Assembly (NCBI GenBank): GCA_963580455.1
Contig: OY756964.1
Location: forward strand, 7,750,001-7,814,000
Direction of reading: 5' to 3'
Length of the DNA: 64,000 nucleotides
DNA from: Euonymus europaeus
Taxonomy: Eukaryota > Streptophyta > Magnoliopsida > Celastrales > Celastraceae
This document shows positions 1 through 12,200 of the stretch, in pieces. The notes below the pieces were generated by a model. It did no database searches. It was not told where the DNA came from and saw only the letters and a list, made by a program, of their open reading frames with translations. A program made the translations under genes and the position numbers. How positions within the stretch are numbered: the stretch's first letter is position 1; every line of letters starts with the position of its first letter.

Positions 1-324
1 GCAATCCCCTTTTGGATGGAATTTTCACAATGAGCGACTTGAAAAGGTTAAACCTTGGTTTACACTCAACCTATTAAGGAGCCAAACATAATAGCGATCA
101 AAAGGGTTCAAGAAGCCCAAAAGGCTAGATGCTTGAGTTTGTTTTGACCGAGAGTGACTTGGGTCAACTAGACAAGAAATTGTAGTTGGTCGACTCGCTA
201 TTGCATGAATTTATATTGTAAATGTTTGGGTTTTTATTGCTATATAAATGTGTAAAAAGTTTTAAAATAATAATAATAATTGGAGCATTCATCTAATGCA
301 TGTTTAAATGTTTATGAATTTCAG

Positions 325-3300
325 ATGACGACTTTTTCTCCTATTGCTTCCATATTGAATGAAAACAAATTGACTGGACCAAATTATGTTGACTGGAAAA
401 GAAACTTGGACATAGTACTCACCTCAGGTGGGTACAAGTATGCCCTCGTTGAAGTCTGTCTTGAGTTAGGACCCGATCCAACTGAACAGGAGAGACTAGC
501 TCAAGAAAAGTGGATTAAGGCTGATGAGATGGCCAAGTGCTATATCTTAGCGTCCCTTACGCCTGTCTTGCAGAAGCAACATGAGTCCATGCAAACAGCT
601 GCAGATATGATCTACAGTTTGCATGAAATGTTTGCCCATACTACTCGTCCCGCAAGACAGCAGGCGATAAGAAAGTTGATGAACACCAAGCAAGCTGAGG
701 GAGCACCTGTGAGAGAGCATATGCTCAAAGTCATGGGTTATCTCTATGAAGCCCTAGATCTTGGTGCTGAAATCGACGCGACCACGCAGACAGATATGAT
801 CTTGGAGACCCTCTCTAGTTCCTTTGCTCAGTTCAAGTTGAATTTCAGCATGAACAAGATGGAGATGACTCTTCCAGTTCTCATGAAAGAACTCCAATCT
901 GCTGAGGAGATCATGGGAAAGAAAGAGCAAGCTCACTTTACTACTGCTTCTAATTCTAAGCCCAAAAAGCCCAAGAATAAGAAGAAGAAGCAAATTGCTA
1001 CAGTTGCCAAAGGAGCTCAAAAGAAAAAGAGCAAGGTTGCAAAAGGGAAAGGAAAATGCTTTCATTGCAACCAGAAGGGGCACTGGAAGAGTGATTGCCC
1101 AAAGTTTCTAAGTAAGAAGAAAACTGAGGGTAAGACCTTTTATATTGAGACTTGTTTAGTGGTTGATTCTACAAATTCCTGGGTTGTAGACACTGGAGCC
1201 ACTACTCATATTTGCAATTCTTTGCAGGGGTTTCAGGAAACTAGGAAACTCAATGAAGGGGAGATCACAATTCAAATTGCTTCAGGAGCTAGGATAGGAG
1301 CATCTAGTTTAGGAGTAGTTACTCTAGATTTTGGATGTAATAAATATCTAGTTTTGAACGATTGCTTATTTGTTCCAAACGTTGCAAGGAATTTAGTTTC
1401 AGCTACTTTCTTGATTTCAGAAGGGTATGAGATATCTTTACGTTCTAATGTTACAATTAGTAGAAATGGAAAAGATATATGCTCTGGAACAATGATAGGC
1501 AACCTATATTATTTACATCCACGCTCCTATAATGATGCTAGTGTCATGCATACTGAATCTAAAAAGAGAAAAGTCGAATCTAATGAAGAGACTCTTTGGC
1601 ATTTACGACTTGGTCACATTAACCAAACAAGAATCAACAGGCTAATTCATGATGGGTCTCTTGGCCCATTAGACATGAATAAGATGCCATAATGTCGATC
1701 TTGTTTAGAAGGAAAAATGACCAAAAGGTCGTTTAAGTCCAAAGGCCTTAGAGCTTCTGAGTTACTTGAATTGGTGCATACTGATGTATGTGGTCCAATG
1801 ACAGTTCAAGCTCGTGGAGGTTTTGAGTACTTCATTACTTTTACTGATGACTACTCTAGGTATGGATGTATTTATCTAATGCGCCGTAAGTCTGATGCAT
1901 TTGACAAGTTCAAAGAATTCAAGGCCTATGCGGAGAACCAATTAGATAAACGCATCAAAGCTATGCGGTCTGACCGTGGTGGCGAATACATGCTAGATGA
2001 GTACAAGCAGTATCTAGCAGATAATGGCATAGTTTCTCAGCTCTCTGCGCCTAGAACGGGTTTGCAGAAAGGAGAAACAGAACTCTATTAGAGATGGCTA
2101 GATGCATGATGTGTCATGCAACTCTTCCTGAGTCATTTTGGGGATATGCCCTAGAAAATGCTGCACATATTTTAAACTTGGTACCTTCTAAGTCAGTCCT
2201 TAAGACACCCCATGAGATGTGGATTGGACGAAAGTCTGATCTTAGGAATCTCAAAGTTTGGGGATGTCCAGCTTATGTACTAGCGGATAAGACAACCAAG
2301 TTTGGGCCTAGATCTGTGCTATGTTATTGGGTAGGATTTCCAAAAGGGACTCGTGGTGGCTATTTCTACAATCCCGAGAGTCAGAAAGTATTTGTTAGCA
2401 CAAATGCTAGATTCTTAGAAGAGGAATGTATAAATAGTGGTGAACCAAGAAAGGTAGTTTTGCATGAACAGGAATCTAATGATTCACAATCCAGTTCAAC
2501 ACAAGTAGTAGATGATGAACACATTACTGAACCTATTTTAGATGCAACACCGGAGCTTCGTCGCAGTGGGAGGGTTTCACGACAACCCGACAGATACATG
2601 TTCCTTGGAGAGTCATTTATGGCAGTTTCTGATGAACTTGAGTCGGATCCTACTACATACGAAGAAGCAGTTACTGATGTCGATTCAGACCATTGGCAAA
2701 AAGCAATGGAATCCGAGTTGGAGTCCATGTACTCCAACGAAGTTTGGGATCTTGTAGATATACCTACTGGAGTAAAACCCATAGGGTGTAAGTGGGTATA
2801 CAAGAGAAAGAGAGGAGTAGATGGAAAGGTTGAAACCTTTAAAGCAAGGTTGGTGGCGAGGGGTTATACCCAAAAGGAGGGTATTGACTATGAGGAGACC
2901 TTCTCACCAGTAGCCATGCTTAAGTCCATCAGAATACTTCTCGCCATATCAGCTCACTTTGATTTTGAGATATGGCAGATGGATGTCAAGACTGCTTTCC
3001 TCAATGGCAATCTTGACGAGTGTATCTACATGATGCAACCCAACGGATTTATTGCTAAGAGCCAGGAAAATATGGTTTGCAAGCTTAAGAGGTCTATTTA
3101 AGCATCTAGATCTTGGAACATACGCTTTGATCAGGCGATTAAATCCTATGGATTTCATCAGAATCCTGATGAACCGTGTGTATACAAGAGATTGGATGGT
3201 AAGAACATTGTGTTCTTGATTCTCTACGTGGATGACATATTGCTTATTGGAAATGATGTAGCGACATTGTCATCAGTTAAAATTTGGTTATCTAATCAGT

Positions 3301-4199
3301 TTAGCATGAAAGACCTAGGGGAAGCGAGCTATGTTCTAGGCATCAAGCTAACCCGAGATCGCGGATCTAGAACTTTAGCTCTATCTCAATCTACTTACAT
3401 AGAAAAGATATTGGTCAAGTATGCAATGCAAGACTCCAAGAAAGGTTTGTTGCCTTTTAGACATGGAGTTCCTCTTTCTAGGGATGACTGTCCTAAGACA
3501 GAAGAAGAAAGGCAACAAATGAGTAAGGTACCATATGCTTCGGCAGTTGGTAGTCTCATGTACGCCACGCTATGCACTAGACCAGATATTTGTTATGCAG
3601 TAGGATTGGTCAGCAGATATCAATCTAATCCAGGAATGCATCACTGGACAGCGGTAAAACATATATTCAAGTATCTTCGGAGAACGAAAGATTATATGCT
3701 TGTTTATCGTAGTGATGAGATCATTCCAGTGGGCTATACTGATTCAGACTTTCAGGCAGACAAGGACTCCAGGAGATCCACGTTTGGTTATGTATTTACC
3801 CTTGGTGGTGGAGCCATTAGTTGGAGGAGTGTGAAGCAAACTTGCATCGCAGACTCCACCATGGAAGCCGAATATGTGGCAGCATCAGATGCCGCAAAGG
3901 AGGTTGTATGGTTAAAGAAATTCCTCTTAGAATTAGAGGTAGTTCCTAATACTGAGAGACCTATGACCCTATATTGTGACAATATGGGTGCCATAGCTCA
4001 AAGTAAGGAACCTCGCTATCACAGTAAAGGGAAACACATTGAACGCAAGTTCCACTTGATAAGGGAGTTCGTGCAGCGAAAGGAAGTGGAGATACTAAAG
4101 ATAGCCTCTTTGCATAATTTGGCGGATCCATTCACAAAGGCCCTTACTGGAAAGAGCTTTACAGCTCATGTTGAGGGGATGGGTGTTAGGATACTCTAG
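325..4199 (+). pseudogene. Copia gag-pol polyprotein, broken
   Basis: The likely start is the ATG at 325, because the frame upstream to 280 opens on TTG. Gag is followed by a CCHC zinc knuckle (CFHCNQKGHWKSDCP, about 1057-1101) and an aspartic protease with the DTGATTH site near 1189. Pre-integrase and integrase core follow to 2091, then the integrase C-terminus and RT (to 3101), RT with YVDD (about 3225) and RNase H to 4199. Breaks: a TAA at 1690-1692 with the same frame continuing; a frameshifting deletion near 2060 in the conserved integrase segment; and a TAA at 3099-3101 where a short in-frame stretch of RT is missing. The two gag and RNase H ends are otherwise well preserved, so inactivation looks recent. 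Confidence 0.93.
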
Positions 4200-4217
4200 T
4201 AGTATGTTCTTCAGTCC

Positions 4218-4228
4218 AAGTGGGAGTT
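4218..4228 (+). other. Polypurine tract of copia element
   Basis: A purine-rich run AAGTGGGAG plus TT sits directly before the TGTTGG that opens the 3' LTR, in the place where plus-strand priming occurs in LTR retrotransposons. Confidence 0.75.
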
Positions 4229-6490
4229 TGTTGGGATGATGTCCTAAAAAACATACCATGTAAAGACAATTCTGAAATTCAAGAATAAACATTTTATGAT
4301 TGCATTTGTGTTTTAAATGTTTTATTTTAAATATTTCATTTATATGTGAATGTTCTAACAAGGTCTAAGGATGTTAGATATGTGAATCTTGGATACTCAG
4401 ATACACTTATAGTGTGAGTATAGATTGACACAAGATTCATTATTACATTCTAAATCATTAGTCACAACCAGATTAACAAAGTTAGGCACTTTGTTGATAT
4501 AGGTTGTAGTGCATGGACATCTCCAATTAGGGGAATGGTTTGTCTTGACCGTTTGAGAGGATTCTCGGATTGGTGCACTAGTGTGTATGTGGACATATAC
4601 ATTGACGGACTTACATAGGAATGAACAACTAGAAACGTGCTATCAAAGAGTTGTTCATCCTATAGCTATGGGAGTACGGTATATCTCAAGCTTGAGTAGG
4701 TCAATACGTTTATACTTATAGCGTGTGCATTTTGATTCATCAATAAGTGAGACACGGACTATTGTCAAAATCTTGATGATTTGGATGTATGCCACTAGGG
4801 TATAAGCGCATACCTACAAAATAGTCATTCATGTACTTTCAGTTATGAAAGTGTAAGCACCCATCTGAGAGGTTCAAATTAATCTATCTAAAAAACTATG
4901 CATAGTGATTCTAACGAATCAAGCGTTGTGAATTAAATTGATCGACGGGTCAATTTAATACGCTTAGAGGATAGATATAAAGGAATCTGGAGCTCAGAGA
5001 AAATATGGATTTTGGAGTGTTTGATAGTATGAATAAATTCACTCCATCTTACCGGGTGTTGCATGGAGGATATGCAAGTACACTTCCCATAGGTCAGGGA
5101 TAGGTTTCTAATTATGGAAAAGCCTCGATGTAAGAATCGTACATATTGGGGAGTGCATCCAAAGTTCAGGTAGTGTCAGACGAACATTGGATTGTTATAT
5201 TATTCCTAGTCATAGAGTTTGACGGTAAAGAATAATATTTCGGGAGCCACAATATGTATGTCCTGTGGAGTCCCCTTGGTAGCTCTATATATTCTCTTGT
5301 CCTATTTAAGGAAGATCGGCAAAATTTACCATATCACAACGGTTGTTGGAAAAGTTACAAGAATGGAATTTGTATAACAAATAGATACAATTTTATTGGG
5401 TTTTGGTTTTCCAAAGATAACCCTAAGATAAAATTGTTTTTGTTAAGATATACAAAATTCTTGTAAGTGTATTTATGTAAAAATAACAAATCTCGGAGTT
5501 TTGATTTAGATTGTAAAATAAATATTTTACATAATCAAAAACAAATTAAAGTCAAGAATGGACCAAGGAACAAAACAAATTTGAGCCTTGAATTCTTGAA
5601 ATATTGGGCCAAGCTAGGCTTAAACCATGTTATTGCATAGCAATATATGGCCGGCCCATTGTGGATAATTTGGGCTCCGATTATGCTTGTTAAAAGTATT
5701 CCATATTTGTTTTGGCTTTGAATCCAATTGGGATTAGAAGTCAACTCAAATAATGATTTGTTATATATATATAAACACAACAATTTTTCTATGAATGGAT
5801 AAGGATGGCCACCGTTTTGTTTTTTCCTAGTTACATTTGGATTAGGAAAACAAAACCTAAAAGGAGACTTTTTTAACACAATGAAAAGGTTTTGTTTTAT
5901 AAAATATAGAGGGCTGGCCGTGTGATTCATTCATAAGAAAACAACCAAGTTATTTTTCCAAAAAAAAGGAGCCGAGTGTTCCTAGAGAGGTGGCCGTGTG
6001 AGATTCTTTTGGTTCACTACCAATTGGGTTTTTTGCTTTGCTTTTTCGCAAGGAGATTAAAGAGAATACCTAGGAAACAGCATAGGCTATTCTTGGTGAT
6101 TCTTGTTTTCTAAATTGGTGGTTCGTGATCAAGAGGTGTGATCAAACAAAGGGTGTGTTCAAGATCCGATCGTGTGTTCGTGATCAAGTGTTGAGTTCGT
6201 GATCAAGACGGATAGCACGTTGGACCTCGATAGTAAAGAGGTTGGTATTCTTCTTCTAACCTTCTTCATGCCATGATTGTATGTTTAGATCTAAGAATTA
6301 TTTTGTATGAAATTAATACTAGAAGCATGCTAGGATTAAGTACAAAATTAATTGGATCTAGGATAACACTTGATAGGCGTGTAACAATCTAGGGTTGTTT
6401 GGCTTCCGATTAAATTTTTGATTTGTACCTATGCTAAGAACGATCCGTAAGACGCTTCCGCATGTTTTAAAATTATTTTAGCAACCAACA
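4229..6490 (+). repeat. 3' LTR of copia element
   Basis: The LTR is 2262 bp, bounded by TGTTGG and CCAACA, which is long for a copia LTR. It has no coding content; short frames inside it are chance. Near the right end, the 12-mer TTCGTGATCAAG occurs three times (6122, 6178, 6196), with related GTGATCAA and TTCAAGATC copies between, a small internal direct-repeat array. Since the 5' LTR is not in the window, LTR divergence cannot be measured here. Confidence 0.85.
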
Positions 6491-7934
6491 CTTACATTCT
6501 TGTTAAATGTGGCAAGATTCAGGTTCGAGTCAATCCGGGTTGGATAATATAGAGTGTTTATGAGATATTTGCATGTCCAGAGCTGAATTGATTTGGATTT
6601 TTTGATGTACTAATTGACTATACTTGCATTAATTTAAATTAAGACAACAATCCAATCCGATTTAGAGTCCGAACAATTAATCAGATAAAATTTGTTTCTT
6701 TGGACCCCAACTCGATTTTAAATAAAAAAATGTTTATATTTGGACCTGAATTTCAGACATATATCTTGTGTTCAAACTTGGATTAATCTAGATCAGACAA
6801 ATCGTTCATCCAAATTAGACATAATTTTTCCACAAATTCTTGTTTACTTGTTATTTAATGATTTGTTAAAAAAATTATGTTAAAATAGGTTAATTAGATA
6901 GCCTCCAATTAGTTAGTACAATTGAAAGTAATCCAAATCGCTATCTTGCTATAGAGAGGGATGCAAATTGGATCTTCTAGTGTTTTTCCCTCTTTGATGT
7001 ACCATGCGTGCAATTAATATTTCCCAATCTAACATTTGACTTCAAATATTTTTCAATCTACCATTTCAAGCCTATGTGGCAAACCGAAATTACCCCTGCA
7101 GACAACACAAATATTCACATGCATAGCCAACTTTCGATGAAAGTACAATGATTGGACATTTCCATGACTTAATGAGACCTTTTGTCAACAAGTTCAACTT
7201 TTGTCTCAGACTTTATTTCTTATGATTAATTTTTTCCATTATTTAATGAAGTTGTAGAGACCTCTAAAAACCTAGGTTGATAGGTGACCTTAATGCATTG
7301 TTTGGGAAGAGGGGAGGGGAGGGGAGGGGAAGAAAAATTTGAGGGTAAGGAAAATTTGGGGGGGGGGGGGGGGGGGAAGGGGTGTGAGGTTCATTTTCTT
7401 TTGTTTGAATACTAAAAAGTATCGGAAAGAAAAATGAATTTTTTTTTGTGGTATTGATTTAAAATTGCCATTTTATCCTTAGCCAATGGGACCCATAGAT
7501 ATTTTTATACAAAATCAATGAGCCCACCGTTTTCCCTCTCCTAACATCAGTTTTCATCTCAATTTTAGAGGAAACCTTTTTGGTAGGACCCTCAACTTTT
7601 TACCCTTTAATTTTTCATTCTCTTTCCAAACACCCTCACTTTTATCTCTTCCTCACTTTCCTCCTATCCCAAACAATGACTAACAGCCTTTTTTTGCCTC
7701 AAAAAATCCCCAATCATGTATGCTCTACAACTCTCTCCACCTATTGCTCTAGTGACGCACCGGCAAAGGTAAGATATTATTTATATGTTTAATTGTTTAC
7801 ATTTATACATATGTTTATATATATATATATATATATATTGTTCTAGTTAATTGTTTAATGGATTTAAGTTCAGGTTTATAAATATTGTTTATATATGTCT
7901 CTAATTAGATTATTACTTGTGATTTGATAGGAAT
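6491..7934. other. Intergenic AT-rich spacer
   Basis: No gene is seen. The stretch is AT-rich, with a guanine-rich block at 7301-7380 (separate entry) and a short AT repeat near 7818. A 70-codon open frame at 7580-7792 has no recognisable domain; it may be part of the decayed MULE that follows. Confidence 0.6.
7301..7380 (+). repeat. G-rich block with GGGGA repeats and a 19-G run
   Basis: Four GGGGA units (7311-7330) are followed after about 27 bases by an uninterrupted run of 19 guanines (7358-7376). The plus strand meets the usual G-quadruplex pattern of four G-tracts with short loops. Exact homopolymer length may be affected by sequencing error. Confidence 0.8.
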
Positions 7935-8609
7935 ATGAATTTTAGAGTTAGCATAGTGAACTTAAATATAATTCTGAATTCGATATCACAAGAGGATGAA
8001 TGTGCTCTTAGTGTTGTTACTTTCAGTCACAATAATCTTCAATATGATGATTCTGAAGAAGGGACGAGATCTGGGAGAATGATGATGATAAGCATCAATA
8101 AGAGATTGTCCAGCAGTCTTAGTTTCATGGTAATATGTGTGCAAGGGCTTCTGCATACTTTTAATTTCATGGCAGTGTGGGTGCCGAGACATCTTCTCAC
8201 TATATGGAGCTTTCAGCTCTAGAATTTATAGATATTGTTAACTTAGTCAATGTCACATGTACATGTAATGAGTGGTTAATTTATCATTACCCTTGTTCGC
8301 ATGTTATTGTTGTGTGTTCTGCCAAAAGAATTAATCAATCTCAGTTAATGGACTGGTTTTATTTCATGCAGAGTTATATTAATACTTGGGTTTCGATATT
8401 TTTTTCTAGTGCCAGACCGGTCAACTTGACCCACTTAATATGACCCAATTATTGTTTTAGATCGTTTACATAGGAGTAAGAAGGGTCGGCCTCTGTCCAC
8501 TCGCCTTCACAATGAGATGGATGTTAGGAGTGGTGCTTGCAGATTTCATCGTTGTAGTTTTTGTCACATTGTAGGACACACTAAGAGGTCATGTCCTAAT
8601 AGAATTTAA
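7935..8609 (+). pseudogene. MULE (Mutator-like) transposase C-terminal remnant
   Basis: Two hallmarks of the C-terminus of plant MuDR/FAR1-type transposases occur in the right order. At 8258-8302 is a SWIM zinc-binding motif CxC-x9-CxH (CTCNEWLIYHYPCSH). At 8553-8594 is a CCHC knuckle (CSFCHIVGHTKRSC), with a stop at 8607-8609. The two lie in different reading frames, and the part from 7935 to 8176 is also shifted, so the gene carries at least two frameshifts. No DDE catalytic core or terminal inverted repeats are recognised. It is a decayed fragment and not a host FAR1/FHY3-type gene. Confidence 0.75.
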
Positions 8610-9210
8610 TAAATATTTAATTAATGAATTTTTAATTAGTGAATATTTAGTAATTAAATGTTTAATTAGTCATGTATTATCTTACAAGTGTTCTGTCAAT
8701 AATCGTTCAAATTCCTTTTCATTTGATTAGATATCACTAAAAAACTTTGATGAATAATACTTGAAATGACCATGAGCAATTGGTTCAATTGACCACCCAA
8801 TTAGAAATATAAAAGTAGTAGCTTGCTAACAAGAGGCTTCGTTAAGTTCTGAAAATATTCAATCATTGTACTTCCACGAAAAGTTGGCTATGCACGTAAA
8901 TATCTACGTAGTATGTAGGTGTGGGTTGAATTCGCCACATAGGCTTAGAGTCGTAGAGAAATATTTGAATTTGGACAGTAGATTGAAAAATATTAATTGT
9001 AGGATGATATATCATTAAAAAAAAGCTTACTTCTGTGCCCGACCGGGAATCCGAATCGGATGAGAACCCGGACCGTTTAATCCGCTCGCTATATCCCTTA
9101 TCCACACACAATGCAAGGGCTTATGGTTAAACCCTGAACCCTATTTCTCCCTCAAGAACCTATTCTGAAATCAAACTTTATATTTTGAATTTTTGTCTCC
9201 ATAAATCCAG

Positions 9211-12200
9211 ATGATTCTTAATCGCTCCGCTTCCATCCTCCATTTGTACAGGCTGTCATCTCCACCGGAACTACTCTTCCACTTGAGACGTTCATATTTG
9301 TCTCTCACTAGTTCTAAATCATCCTCTCCTTCTATTATTTGCTCATTCTGGTTTAATGAGTCACGAACTAGGCAATTCACTTCGTCGGCTGTAGCGCCTG
9401 CTGCTGATAAAAGAGGAAGCGACACGTTCTACGCAGATGAAAGGGTCTCGTGGACATCGCTTGGTTTGTCGGACCCAATCTCTCGGGCCATGTCTAATGC
9501 TGGTTTTGAGAGGCCATCTTTGGTTCAGGTGCCTCATACCTTATCCTTTCTGCTTATCGTACTCACATGAAACATTATATGTATGGATTTTGGGGAAAGC
9601 CCTTGCTTTTGTGGACCTATTTATGTGTTTTGGATTCTGTCAAAGGCAGTCAGGTGTAGAAACACAAAATGCGAAAGAAAGATAATCAGTAATCCTATTT
9701 ACTGAGTTATTTATGTAAACTAGATTAAGGTGTGTTCATTTAGTCAGTTATTTGCTGCTATTATTTTTAACATAATTATACTTGCTCTTAAATTTTCTTT
9801 TATTTAATTAGAACATAATTGTTTTTTCTATTTACAATTCAGTGGATTGAATTCACTAGCTCCTAGCCTCGAACCAGTTGGGGTGTTATAGCAAAATGTT
9901 TATGTGAACTAAGTTGCTTGGTCCTTCCCAGGATGTCATCGTGCTATATTCAATAGTGTGTAGTTTTGTTTTTGTGATCATGTGGCAATTTTTGAGGCTG
10001 AATTTCACTTGTCTTCATTTCTGATCAGTTTTGGTATATGACCATATGACTCATGGATAGAAACCTGTGTTAAGTTTATTTCCTTTATTTTAGCATTTCT
10101 CATTGGTTTTGGGGTTTGCACCCCTTTTGATGTTCTTATAAGTTATAGCGATAAATAAATTCTCTTCTTTTGCATTTTAGGCTGCTAGCGTACCACTAAT
10201 ACTTTCTGGAAAGGACGTCATAATTGCTGCTGAGACTGGCAGTGGTAAGACACATGGTTACCTGGTCCCTCTATTTGAAAGGATCTGCACTGGGCCAGAT
10301 TGTATTGAGAACACCACTGGTCAAGAATATGCTCCTCCCCATAAGTTTGCTCTGGTTCTTTGCCCCAATGTATTGCTGTGTGAGCAGGTGGTTCGCATGG
10401 CTAATGGCCTATGTGGAGATAACGGTGAACCACTTCTCCGAGCTGCAGCTGTCGGTGGTCGACAGGTAGCAATGTTCTCATTTCGGTTGCAACAAATTTG
10501 CATATTTGGAATTTATGATTTTCATGGTTTCTTATGCATTATTGAGATATGTGGTTATCTTTTTGCTCTTGTATATGTTGAAAATTCTCTTCTAATGAAT
10601 TAAGGATTTGAAATGCAGGGATGGCCTGTCCAAGAACCAGATGTCATTGTCTCAACGCCTGTAGCTCTTTTGAATAATATTGAGCCTAACAAACGGCATT
10701 TTCTGCATTTTATGCGTGCTGTAAAATATGTGGTACTTTTCGCGACGTGATTTTTTTCTCCATTGTCGGCATAAATTTCTTTTTAATAAGACTTGTTACA
10801 TGTGAGATTATAAATTTGTTGTTAAGATTCGAATTATTTATGATTTGCACTTTGCAGGTATTTGATGAAGCTGACATGCTTCTATGTGGGGGTTATCAGA
10901 ATAAAGTCATCCGCCTCATAAATTTGCTCCGTCATAGTGAAAAAAAGTTGTCTCAAATGAATACATCTGTTCTCGAGAGCCCAGTGGAATCAAATTCTGA
11001 GTCTCTGTCTCACTTTGACTGGGAAGATAAGGAAGTGATTGGAAATGATATGGATGAGGAACATTCTGAAAGTGATTCGGAGGTTGAGAGCTTGGCAGTG
11101 GAAACGGAAACCAGTTCCATCAAGAAAATGGACTGGAAGAGAGTAAGAAAGCATTATGAACGCAGTAAGCAGTACATTTTTGTTGCAGCCACTCTTCCAG
11201 TTAATGGTAAGAAAACTGCTGGAGCAGTACTGAAAAGGATGTTTCCAGATGCAAAATGGGTCAATGGAAACTTTGTTCACCGTCACAATCCAAGGTTCCT
11301 CATTCATCTTTCTTAAACATTCATCACTAACAAAAAATTTCTTCTCGTTTGGTAGTCTTGTGCCATCTTAATCTCTTTCAGCATGTGTCCTTAATTAATC
11401 TTTCATTTCTTTAGCTTTGAGCATAAAATATGCCCGAGCTAAATATGGTGCAGTTAAGGACCTTTTGGGAATATGGTCATTCAAATTGTAATTTTATTCC
11501 TACTTCTATGACCCGAAAATTCAATTTTCTGGTCATCTACAGTAGTCCTGTCAAAAGTTGATCACCATTCACAAATACATGCTTATGCCATTTTGGTGTT
11601 TGAACAAATTTGCACAAAACTACAGTTGTCATTGTGTGCAAAGATAATAAATTTTGAACCTTAACATGGGAGTGATGATAACAGCTTCTTTCCTTTCTAG
11701 ACTTTGTTTGCTTCTAATAATGATGTTGTGAGCCAAAAAAAAAAAAAAAAAAAAAACAAACACAGAAAAAGTACAAAAACAAAAGAAAAAATTAGAGAAA
11801 AACATCTAGTGCTCAAGGATCTTGCTGTGGTGGTAGCGTCATTTATGATTCCTTCATTGTAACGTTGTTCATTCTTAGTTGGGTCCGAATTGTTAAATCT
11901 TCTACATTTGTAGTTAACATATTTCTGAATCATTCACGATTTTTTTTTTTACCAAATTCTAATATCAGTGAATCCTATAGAAAACAAGGAAACATTGAAT
12001 GATTTCTTATGTTGGATAATGCTGACGCAGTATTTTTGAGTTGGAATATATCAACTCTTTTATTTTCTTGAAATCATCTGCCAGGGTGTTGGTTGGAACC
12101 TACTCTCTGACTAAAATAATTTATCGTGTTTTAGCCTATCGGAGTTGGAAGTCCCACTTTCTTTGTTTAATGACCATGTACTTGAAATGGGAGGACTAAA

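Larger units (their letters stand above)
1..6490 (+). mobile_element. Ty1/copia LTR retrotransposon, 5' truncated by window edge
   Basis: The stretch reads as leader, gag-protease-integrase-RT-RNase H in copia order, polypurine tract and 3' LTR. Positions 1-324 are an untranslated leader with no PBS in view, so the 5' LTR and PBS lie to the left of the window. The 3' LTR starts with TGTTGG and ends with the exact inverse CCAACA, which fixes the right end at 6490; the next five bases, CTTAC, are the expected target-site duplication but its partner is outside. The pol frame is broken in three places, so this copy cannot make a full polyprotein. I do not assign the lineage more closely than copia. 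Confidence 0.93.

Noticed and set aside
5254..5930. Frames within the copia 3' LTR
   Set aside because: They lie inside an LTR and show no similarity or conserved features.
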